The translations under genes and the position numbers were made by a program. From Stomoxys calcitrans (lineage: Eukaryota > Arthropoda > Insecta > Diptera > Muscidae), in NCBI RefSeq assembly GCF_963082655.1, contig NC_081552.1, positions 93,037,582 to 93,101,581 of the forward strand: DNA of 64,000 nucleotides. Direction: 5' to 3'. Shown in pieces: positions 55,681-64,000 of this stretch. Every line of letters begins with the position of its first letter. Position 1 is the first letter of the stretch. The notes beneath the pieces are model-generated. The model was not told the origin of the DNA. It searched no databases and was given only the letters and a program-made list of their open reading frames with translations.

Positions 55681-56748
55681 AATATGTAACATTTCTCATG
55701 TAAATCGTCTTTTCTGATTGGATTCTTGTGGTAGTATGTCTACGTCTCTAAAATTTGGTGTATGCCCTGTTAAAGTGCAATGTGCTGCAAGTGCAGTTTT
55801 TTGTTCTAAAGGTTTGTCTTTCATTTTCTATTCAAATTTGTGAGATGATAATCTTGTTTTTAATTTAGTTTTGGTTGTTCCTACATATGTCATATGATAT
55901 AAATTAGCTTCATCCCCGTTACATTTAATCTTATAAACTACATTTGATTTGTCCTCCTTTTTCATCCTTGATTTAGTCCTGCTGAATATACTATTTAGTG
56001 TATTGTGGCTTTTTAAAGCCACAATTGGTAAGCCTTTCCGAAAACCTCGCAATATATGTCGTTTTCTTGAAGACTTTTGGTGTTGGTTCAATTCTGTTGT
56101 TCGGTGTTCTATTCTTGACGAATTTTATAAGGTCCTTAATAGCTTTGTTTGTTGTTTGTTTAATTGAAGTATTTGTTGAATTTTTCTTTCGTTATCTTCA
56201 TTATATATTTTGTCACTGTTTTTTAGTACTCTGTCGATGAAATTAGTAGCCGTATATATTTTTATTCTTCTCGGATGATTTGAATAATAATTTATGAGTC
56301 TCCCAGATTCTCTAACTTTTTGATACCAATTTAATTTGAACTTATTTTGATGTCGGTGGACGACGGTGTCAAGATATGGTAATTTGTCATTTGATTCACA
56401 TTCCATTGTGACCTGGACTTGTGGGTGGAAGGAATTTGTAGAGGCGCTTGCAATCCCAACTTACTTTGAGTTTGTTTTCTATTATATTTCCTCTTGAAAT
56501 TTGAATTATGGATTTGTAACGTTTTGCTTTTGAGCGACCCCTGTTGGTTATTTTGGGCTTAAGGATAGATAGTATATATCATGGAGTTGACGTTTTTCTA
56601 ACTTTCGCTTTGGCCGTTTTGGAACATTTTTTTTGGAAAGGAAACGTTAGTTGAGGGCCTCTCAGAGGTTTCTTCTAACCAAAATGGGGCAAACTCGTCC
56701 ATTTTGTTATCGCATTGTCCACCGGTGAACATCTTTCTGCCTCTAAGA
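55681..56748 (-). pseudogene. Penelope thumb and GIY-YIG fragment (block P), unit 2
   Basis: Second copy of the fragment at 52735-53802; the predicted thumb differs at one residue (KLLRTL for TLLRTL). Confidence 0.8.
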
Positions 56749-57720
56749 TTTGAAGGGCAAAGTTTTTCTTTCTGTTAAACTTTTACTTGCTGAAAGTCAG
56801 TGCCAGTTACTCGAGTTTGATATTTTTCTTGTGAAGTGATCTGCAATGTAAGTATGATTACCCCCAGATTATTTAATTTCGAGAATAGACTTTTGAGGCA
56901 TTTATTTATTTTTATAGATTTTTACCTCACAGAAATTGCGAGTAATTAATTCGTGAGAGTTAGAATTATTTCCTCCGCGAGTGGATAAGTCATTTTCTAT
57001 CTAGACTTGCTTTTGTAATTTTTTTCCCCTTTGGCTTGATATAAGGAAAAAAAGGTATTTCATTTCATTTAAATTTGCTTCATAATCTCCCTAAAATCAA
57101 TTTTTTCTCTCTCCTTTAATATTCTTGTGTTAGGCCTTGACGTCATTGCAAATGATATGAAGCATAATACAAAATTTGATCAAACCTACATTCATGCTCT
57201 GCTCTCTTTGTTTGCGATTGCCTACACTATTTTTGTCATCCAAACCAATAATCAGTTTCGTCGAGCTACCGTGATTAACGCATCAAAGATCTTGTGTGCG
57301 GCTTAGGCATACTTGCAGCCGTGTGTCTGTCCAGTGGTGCAAAATAATTTAAAAAATTTTAATGCTTGCAAGGAAAACGAGTCGAAAACACCAAAGAAAG
57401 TGCACCCTTCATCATCATTGTGCAACATCCTCGTGAAACTCGTTACTATTATTGAGTCTGCCAAGATTTGTGCCTTAATTAATAGCATCGATGTAAGCTG
57501 TAAAGAAGTGATAAATTTTGTGGTTTCAGGAAGATTACTATAGCAAAAAAATTGTTATCTAAATTCCATTTAGAAAATTGTGAAAAAAGTAAAAAAAAGA
57601 GATAATTAATTGTGGTTTATTCCCTATCTTCCTTTTTGTAACACATTATATAATTATTATTTAGTGTTAGTTTTTTTTTTGCCTTTCGAGGGTTAATTTT
57701 CTGTTTATATTACAATTCAT

Positions 57721-57871
57721 TTGTTTGCAATTATTAGAATCTGCCTTACTGACAGAGTCTATAAAAAAGAACCCAACAACAAGCAAACATATCAATTGTA
57801 CCGTTGGCATTCAGTGTGGAACATCGCCTATTTGCAGAATTTTGCTAATTTTATTATCATTTAAATGAAAT
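57721..57871. other. 151-bp segment present only in unit 3
   Basis: Located between tacaattcat and gtgaaatac, which are directly joined in units 1 and 2 (near 51827 and 54773). Contains gagtctataaaaaag, a TATA-like word. Either an insertion in unit 3 or, more likely, a deletion shared by units 1 and 2. Confidence 0.75.
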
Positions 57872-58786
57872 GTGAAATACTTGTGTGTCTATGTGCCATC
57901 ACTGATGTTAACAGCCTAACAGCTTTGTTACGAAAATTTTTTTTGTTTTAAATCTCAACACGTCTGGCAACATGAGTCTAGCAACATCTCTCTGATACTC
58001 TCATCAGAACAACATTCGTGCCTGCAGTCAATTGAACAGCGCAGCCACCGTTAAGCCATTGTAGGTAATTTGTCTTTTCAGCTCTTTTCTTAAAATCAAA
58101 ACCCCGTGCAGTTATACCCAGCTGATCTCTACGAAAGTACTTTCGACGAGGGAGCACAACAAAGCACGTAAGTCAATGACCCCATTAATTTGATCTTTAA
58201 GAAGAAAATAGTTAAAGAAAAGCAATGCCAAAAACAAATGATAAGGTGACCATGTAGTTTTTGATCGTTTAGCAGATTTTTTTATGTGAATAATAACGTA
58301 ATTTAAAGGAGATTTTCTTTATAAAGTTTTGCGCACTACTAAAGAAAAAAAAATAATATTTCTTTTGCATAAATAATGAATAAAAAACCAATATATACAC
58401 ATATGTATTAATATAATTCTTTTAACATTAAAATATTCCATTTATAAATAACTAGTAATATGGTCTGCCTTCTCTTAGTTTTTGTTAGTGCTTTACTTTT
58501 CTTATTTTGATGAGCCAAATTGGATATGAAAAGATACAAAAAATTAACAATTTGCCCTACTAAATAGATGAAATATGTGGGAAAGAGATGTGTTGCCGCC
58601 AAGCAAAAAAAAAAAAAAATATGGAAAAAAGACCATAGAAAAGAAAAGTGTATATGTCTTAATTTTTTTTTTTTTGTGGAAAATAATGCTCGATTACTTA
58701 ATTTTTGTTTCTGAATCTATTTTCTTCATCACTTTGTTTTTTTTTTATTTATGAAATTTTCCTATTGCTGAAATTTATTAAGGTTT

Positions 58787-59460
58787 AGATAAAATTTAGG
58801 TGAATTTTCTCGTAATTAATTGATTATTTTTGCATGCATCTCTTTAAATTAATTTATATTAATGATAATTTATTATTTAGATTGTAATTTACTCGTATTA
58901 GGTAAATATGGTAATTTTTCATGAATTTTATTGGAATAAAAACTTCATTATGAATTGCCATTAAGCTTTAGAAGTACATCTGTTTGTTTTCTCTTCATGT
59001 AGGCAAGGTTTGTTGCAAGTGATTCGGGGTTGCAGCACATCTAGTATAGATTGATATATTTTCATGTTGCAACCATGGCAGGGAGGGCACATCAAGCAAC
59101 ACAACATCCGGTTGCTTTGCAACATTTAGGTGACGTTTTACTTTTCCGTTTCCTTGATCATTCCCCTTTCTTTTCTAGTAAATGATGTACGCTTTGTTCG
59201 ATATCCTTTCCGTGTCTCTATCACTGGTCCTACCTTTGTCCATTCTTTTATTTTGTTTTTTTCCTTTCTAATCAAAACTACTTGATATGCACGCGAAAGT
59301 TTTTATATTTTGTGTGGCAAGATGGTACCGGGACATTGAGGCAATTCGAATCCCCCCTCCGACGAGCAATAAGGCCGGATGCTAAGCGTGCGTGGCCATC
59401 AATTGTCTTCCAAACTGACATCAACCATTATTTTTACCAGTTATATGCTACAAATTAAGA
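58787..59460. other. Unassigned stretch between the array and Penelope RT
   Basis: No recognised coding sequence. It contains acceptor-like words (ctcttcatgtaggc near 59002, ttcttttctagta near 59180). At 59325-59400 a weak tRNA-like arrangement (gattcgaattgcc on the minus strand) is not convincing. Confidence 0.35.
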
Positions 59461-59469
59461 ACTTGTAGG

Positions 59470-60540
59470 GTATTTTCCACTTCCGTTCTTTTCTATACAC
59501 AAAATATATCGTCCACGTATTTGGTCAGAAATCTTGGTTTTGTTGTCATTTTCTCAATTGAAGCGTCTAGTAAGGTTTCCATTACAATATCGGCGATTAT
59601 CGGAGATATGGGCGAACCCATTGGCATGCCTTTCTTTTGCTCATACAATTTTTCATGGTATGTAAAATATCTAGAATCCTTTATGCATAATGTTAACAAT
59701 TCTATAAATAAATCCTTTGGTATCTTTGTGTGCTTCTGGATGTCATTCCATTTTTCTGCTATAGTGTTTATGGCTAAATTAACCGGTATGCTTGGAAATA
59801 GAGACACAACATCGAAAGATATTAATATCTCATTGTCTCTGAGTTCCTTGTCATTAATTTTTGATTTGAATTCTATCCCGTCTTTTATGTTGTATTGTGA
59901 ACCTCTAGTCAAGTTATTTAATACGTCTGTAAGATATTTTGATAGTCCATATGTTGGGGATATGTGTTCCCTCCTTATGGATTTTGGGTAAGCCATAAAT
60001 TCTTGGGGCAATCGCAGTATAATTCGTCAACTGGTTCTTATTTGTTATGCTTATTATATTCATATTGAATAATTTGTCTACTAAAGTGGGATCCCTTTTT
60101 AGACGTTTATATGTACACATGTCCCTTAATATGCTTCGCATTTTTGTATTGTAGTAATTTTTTTGCAATGCTACAGTTTTGCCTCCTTTATCTGCTGACA
60201 AAATTAAAATGTCTTTAGCCTTTAAAAACGTCTTGTTACCCCCACTGTGTTAAATATGAATTTTTCTCGCATGTTTGTCTTTTCTTTTTTCAAGTGGTCG
60301 CCTATAAGTGTGAGAATATTTATTCGTGCATTTTCTTGTTGCTCTCTGTACTCAATTGTTTGAACGCACTCTTCACCTTCGGCCAATACAACAAACAATG
60401 GAAACGTTGTTGTTGTTGTAGGCAACGCATATTTGGGTCCTAACGACAATAATCATTCAACGTTGGATGGGATGCTTTGTTGGGTTTTGTTAACAAACCA
60501 ATCTCTGTTGTATTTGCAGTCAAACGTTTGTCGTTTTTGT
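59470..60540 (-). pseudogene. Penelope-like reverse transcriptase
   Basis: Minus-strand frames in order: CKYNRDWFVNKTQQSIP and LSLGPKYALPTTTTTF (N-terminal, 60540-60400), then LILSADKGGKTVALQKNYYN, TYKRLKRDPTLVDKLF and APRIYGLPKIHKEG (60201-59914), then ISFDVVSLFPSIPVNLA (catalytic Asp), KKGMPMGSPISPIIADIVME and KYVDDIF (the YxDD-type box, 59493-59520). A stop follows CV at 59493 and two frameshifts lie upstream. The thumb and endonuclease that should follow are found only in the array and at the right end. The (gtt)n tract at 60405-60419 encodes Thr residues of this protein. Confidence 0.88.
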
Positions 60541-61065
60541 CTCAAACGACATAATATTCCAGGGTTTTCGGAAAGGCTTACCAATTCCATTATATACAAC
60601 AGGGAAAAATACCAGCTTGCTTTAAAAAGCCACAACACACTAAATAGTATATTCAGCAGGACTAAATCAAGGAGGAAATAGGAGGACAAATCAAATGTAG
60701 TTTATAAGATTAAATGTAACGGGGATGAAGCTAATTTATGTCATATGACATATGTAGGAACAACCAAAACTAAATTAAAAACATGATTATCATCTCACAA
60801 ATCTGACCAGAAAATGAAAGACAAACCTTTAGAACAATAAACTGCAATTGCAGCACATTGCACTTTAACAGGGCATACACCAAATTTTAAAGACCTAGGC
60901 ATACTAGCACAAGAATCCAATCAGAAAAGACGATTTACATTAGAAATGTTACATATTATTGAGACCCTTACAAACAAACGTATGAATTTTAAGAAAGACA
61001 CAGACAATTGTGCTCAAATTTACAGGAATTTGATGCAAAAATACAGACAAAAATGAGAGAGCTTT
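60541..61065 (+). pseudogene. Penelope GIY-YIG endonuclease, right-end copy
   Basis: Plus-strand reading: RHNIPGFSERLTN, LALKSHNTLNSIFSRTKSRR, stop, SNVVYKIKCNGDEANLCHMT, YVGTTKTKLKT, stop, then HCTLTGHTPNFKDLGILAQ and SNQKRRFTLEMLHIIETLTN to LMQKYRQK and stop at about 61055. GIY-YIG hallmarks (VYKI, YVG) and the His-rich tail are intact but three stops interrupt the frame. In Penelope-like elements this nuclease makes the target cut. Confidence 0.8.
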
Positions 61066-61191
61066 AGTCGGACTTGTGCGCTGTAAAGGAAAAGTCGATT
61101 GTTTTGTTTTCAAAATGTAATAATTTTCAAATGTATAAATGTTTTTTAATTTTTGTAAAATTACTTCTTTGTTAAATTTATAGTTAAAACC

Positions 61192-61220
61192 CTGATGAAG
61201 ATCACCGGCGGTGGTCGAAA
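61192..61220 (+). ncRNA. Hammerhead-like core in the Penelope 3' region, right
   Basis: Same core as at 50307-50335 (CTGATGA, gatcacc/ggtggtc stem, GAAA), base for base, in the opposite orientation. Same reservation about an extra A and undefined outer stems. Confidence 0.4.
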
Positions 61221-61351
61221 TATTGGTAGAAATTACAAGTAAAACAGGTATATAACACACCAACACCTGTTTCTGTAAATTGTTCGATGACCTCGAGCCA
61301 AACCAAGAAGACAAAGTTATAAAATTCCAAAGGTCAACAATAAAATCACAG

Positions 61352-61691
61352 ATAAATAAATATACTTGAAAGAAAAATAAATAATTCTTAACATCAAGCA
61401 ACAAAATCAATCTGTACGAAATAATAGGGTTTCTAAAAATGTGTTACGCATTTGGTCTTGCAATTACAACAACAATATTTGGATAAATGTCGAAGATGCT
61501 GACAAAGGCTTTTGGAAAGTTGTGCTTATCTAACTTATAACAGTGAAAATACTACAAAATCTAATAAAAAGAGACAAATGCAGAATTTCTAAAAATAATT
61601 CGATTTTATAGTACTTTCACCGTTAAAGTTAAATAACCACAACTTTTCAAAAGCCTTTGTAAGGATCTTCCACTTTTATCCAAATATTGTT
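61352..61691. repeat. K-family repeat, right part after the Penelope insertion
   Basis: Resumes with cttgaaagaaaaataaataa and continues to atctgtacgaaataatagggt and ggtcttgcaattacaacaac, completing the K copy begun at 49915. Confidence 0.8.
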
Positions 61692-61827
61692 GTTGTAATT
61701 GCAAGACCAAAAGCGCAACACATTCTTTCACAAACCTTATAATTTCGTACAGATAACTCAATCAATCTGTACGAAATAATAAGGTTTGTGAAAGAATGTG
61801 TTGCGCTTTTGGTCTTGCAATTACAAC
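61692..61827. repeat. 63-bp near-perfect inverted repeat of K-family sequence
   Basis: Arms 61692-61754 and 61765-61827 with one mismatch and a 10-nt loop (aactcaatca). Confidence 0.92.
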
Positions 61828-61915
61828 CTGTTGTGAAATATATTTACTTATATTAAAAAATACTTCCTTATTTATGCATCCACAAACACTTTATTTTTTT
61901 CCAACCAGAGTACCG
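61828..61915 (-). repeat. K-family end, reverse orientation
   Basis: Contains tatgcatccacaaacacttta and ends accagagtaccggcc, the K terminal sequence reversed. Confidence 0.6.
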
Positions 61916-62130
61916 GCCTTAAGAGATTAACAACAAAGAACAATAAATAAACTCTAGGGAATACTAGAAACAATGTGTGATGGCGTAGTAACTTGAAATT
62001 TAAAATAATTAAACTAAAGGAACCTTAAAACTGATAAACCCCAATTGTAACAGTATGTTTAATACACTCGTTTACACTGCTCATCAAATCCGGATTTAAT
62101 GGCTCGATCATCTTTTTTCCCTTTATGAAA

Positions 62131-62430
62131 TCAGCTGGCGAGAGCCTTGAATCCGTATTTAATGAGCAGTGTAAACGGAGTTTTGGTCTTAGCTATATTC
62201 ACACATACCCAATTTTTGTTAAGCCACATTCGTATTCTTTCAAGCACCATATTTATATTAGACTCAAGACAATAGATCGAACCACTTTTAAAAAGAAACA
62301 TGTGAACATCATCAGCATAGGGAACCATGTCACTTGCATTAATGTCAGAGCAAGAAACAATATCATTAGTATAAACATATATAATACAAACACTTCTCAT
62401 ATTAGAAATCTCACCATTAAATGAAACACA
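62131..62430 (-). pseudogene. CR1/Jockey-like LINE RT scrap
   Basis: The minus frame reads INASDMVPYADDVHMFLFKS, then CLESNINMVLERIRMWLNKN and VNIAKTKTPFTL: the YADD active site and the downstream helix-and-KTK region of a LINE reverse transcriptase. No other domain nearby. Confidence 0.75.
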
Positions 62431-62899
62431 TTACGTCCAGTCAGATACTAAAAAATTAGTCGGTATGCAAAGCATGATTCACTAATAGAAGCTTAGGTCA
62501 CTTGCGAAAACATAAAGTGGATAGGTCCCATGAACATCATTAAGGATGTCAAATCTCCCGATTGAAAAAGTCATTAAATATGAGAAAAGGTTGACATACT
62601 CAATGCAAAGTACTGCCAAAAATTAAAAAAAAAATTATGCCAGCTGATCGCTTGGCTTAATCTTATTCAGTGAATTCTGCAAGCAGAGGAAGAAAATTAA
62701 AATTTGGTGCTTAACTTGTCTACAAGTTTCAATTGGTCTACTCTATCAAAATCGATAACAATTTTTTTCTAAAATCACAGGGTGACATAAAGTGACAAAA
62801 ACCCAGCATGCGGCTGTCGTCAGAAAATTGAGCAGTAAATTAACTACTTCCAGTCTGGAGGGCAGTAACGGATTTCGTACGAAAAACTGAATATGCCCT
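62431..62899. other. Unassigned stretch
   Basis: Nothing recognised. Confidence 0.3.
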
Positions 62900-63250
62900 G
62901 AGAATGGGGATGTCATTACCTTCACAGTTTATTGTTAAACAAACCTTTCAGATTTCAGTTTCAAACTGAAGGGCAGGACACAGAATCCAGTCTGGAGTCC
63001 AAAAATGAACTGCCTTTACCAAACGAAATTGGAGGTCATTACCTTAATTTTGGTATATCGCACGTATCCCAGAACTGTTTTTTGTTGAACAAACCTTCAA
63101 GATTTCCATTTTAAACTGGAGAGCAGGACATAAAATCTGGAAGTCCAGATTCTGGAGTCCATAAATGGACTTCGAACAAAAAAATGCGCACACCAAATGA
63201 AAGTGGATGTCACAACCTTTATTTTGGTATATCGCACGTATCCCAGGTTA
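62900..63250 (+). repeat. Diverged tandem repeat, about three units
   Basis: The words gtcattacctt (62912, 63035) and gtcacaacctt (63209) start units with ttattttggtatatcgcacgt (two of three), gttgaacaaacctt and aaactggagagcaggaca. Unit length is irregular (about 123 and 174 bp). Confidence 0.65.
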
Positions 63251-64000
63251 TAGGTGTTATAATAGAATTAAACAAAATTAGAAATGTTATATGTACTATT
63301 AAGGCTTGGAAATATGTGAACGTATTTTCTATATTAAATGAACCACTTAAATCGATGAATTTAAGTCATCCACCTTTTTGGAGAAAAATCGTGAAAAATT
63401 TCAAGACCTAATTATTGATTGAAAAAAGCTCTTCATAATAAAATAATGCATTTTTTGTTCATCAAAGAATGTGTTTTGACTTTTTTACATATACAAATTG
63501 TAGGAATTGTTATAGAAAAAGGGAGTTAGAACAGATGTGATGGGTTTTTAAACGACCAAGGAATTTTCCGAACGTACATAGAAAATAATTAAAATCGGTT
63601 TCAATCACGAAATAATTGATTGATTTGATGTTTAATTGATCCATTTAAGTAATGATAGAAATTTTTTGAAAATTCCAATTAATTTCTATAATTGGTACAC
63701 AGATGTGTACCTGGAACTTGAACTAGGGTGGCGTTGTTTGGGCAAAGGTCCGTGGCCACCCGTATAAATAAATATCCCCGCGGGAGTTCTCCAAAAAATT
63801 TCGTCTGCCATGTTATTGCTATAGATCTGTCGAAATTTGGGACGTACGGGTCATTGAATTTTCCTTCACTTTATATTGTAGGGGACAAAATAGCCTTTAA
63901 TTGAATTTAGTTGACCACCATACTTGAAAATTGTTTAAGATTTGAATAAAAAAATGAATGAACCAATTAATTTTTTAATTGAAAATTAAAAAATTTTTAA
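63251..64000. other. Unassigned stretch
   Basis: No recognised gene. A faint tRNA-like arrangement at 63710-63765 was judged too weak to call. Confidence 0.3.

Larger units (their letters stand above)
50857..58786. repeat. Direct tandem array, unit 2946 bp, about 2.7 units
   Basis: Unit starts at about 50857, 53803 and 56749, each beginning tttgaagggcaaagtttttc. Equivalent features recur at offsets of 2946-2947 bp. Each full unit has block X (about 1.88 kb, unidentified) and block P (about 1.07 kb, Penelope thumb plus partial GIY-YIG domain). The third unit lacks block P and ends at about 58786. Copies differ by a few bases, so the amplification is recent. Confidence 0.9.
50207..61351. mobile_element. 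Composite Penelope-like element insertion
   Basis: Bounded by a 13-bp direct repeat ataaataaatata (50194-50206 and 61352-61364). Both ends are Penelope-like 3' ends pointing outward (left end on the minus strand, right end on the plus strand), each with actttgtcttcttggtttgg or its complement. Inside are a minus-strand RT (60540-59470), a plus-strand GIY-YIG endonuclease (60541-61065) meeting it head to head near 60540, and a 2946-bp direct array (50857-58786) that mixes Penelope fragments with unidentified sequence. Confidence 0.85.

Noticed and set aside
59325..59400. tRNA-like sequence (gattcgaattgcc)
   Set aside because: Box B is plausible but box A and the stems do not fit; left as unassigned.
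60396..60440. Another S1 element, because of the gttgttgttgttgtag run
   Set aside because: The run is in frame with Penelope RT text (GPKYALPTTTTTF) and lacks the S1 body.
63710..63765. tRNA gene or SINE on the minus strand (gttcaagttcca box B-like word)
   Set aside because: No acceptable cloverleaf, box A poor, and no second copy in the window.

Overview
The window looks like repeat-dominated intergenic DNA from a higher fly, most likely a calyptrate such as a house fly or stable fly relative. This is inferred from AT-rich eukaryotic sequence, abundant LINE, Penelope, gypsy, copia and Tc1/mariner remains, and a 153-bp-period repeat starting ccatataaaccgatc that I associate with muscid genomes. 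No operons, CRISPR arrays or intact tRNA/rRNA genes are visible. Only two apparently intact protein genes stand out: a small host gene of the UPF0390 (Leydig cell tumour 10 kDa homologue) family at 25121-25492, minus strand, one 78-nt intron, and a 342-residue Tc1 transposase at 35236-36264 inside a complete transposon.

Layout. 1-8 kb: a decayed RNase H-bearing LINE on the minus strand (carrying a small inserted DNA element), RTE-clade LINE tails, and a copia integrase relic. 8.4-11.4 kb: copy 1 of a LINE whose N-terminus carries a 2A-like GIEKNPGP motif and a PHD-like zinc finger. 11.5-20.8 kb: fold-back MITEs, degenerate 153-bp repeats, a third copy of the same LINE, and a 1264-bp tandem duplication holding a LINE endonuclease fragment. 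21.6-25.0 kb: copy 2 of the 2A LINE (endonuclease deleted) and short derivatives of it. 25.1-25.5 kb: the host gene. 25.7-29.6 kb: RTE fragments, a mariner MITE and the K repeat family. 30-34.7 kb: a plus-strand Jockey/CR1-like reverse transcriptase abutting a minus-strand R1/LOA-like LINE with a UAAUG stop-start between ORF1 and ORF2. 34.9-36.5 kb: the intact Tc1 element. 36.6-49.9 kb: three almost identical 1.35-kb copies of the 153-bp repeat, a gypsy relic, two fold-back MITEs and another RNase H LINE piece. 50.2-61.35 kb: a composite Penelope-like insertion with inverted ends, an internal 2946-bp tandem array and a 13-bp target duplication in a K repeat. 62-64 kb: a LINE reverse transcriptase scrap and diverged tandem repeats.

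The elements do not work together as a pathway. They record successive insertions: S1 into MITE G, a mariner fold-back into MITE G, a mariner MITE into an RTE relic, the Penelope complex into K. The most notable points are the Penelope composite with its triplicated block of unknown origin, the 2A/PHD LINE and its short bipartite derivatives, the MITEs built from two inverted transposase 5' ends, and the apparently intact Tc1 element.
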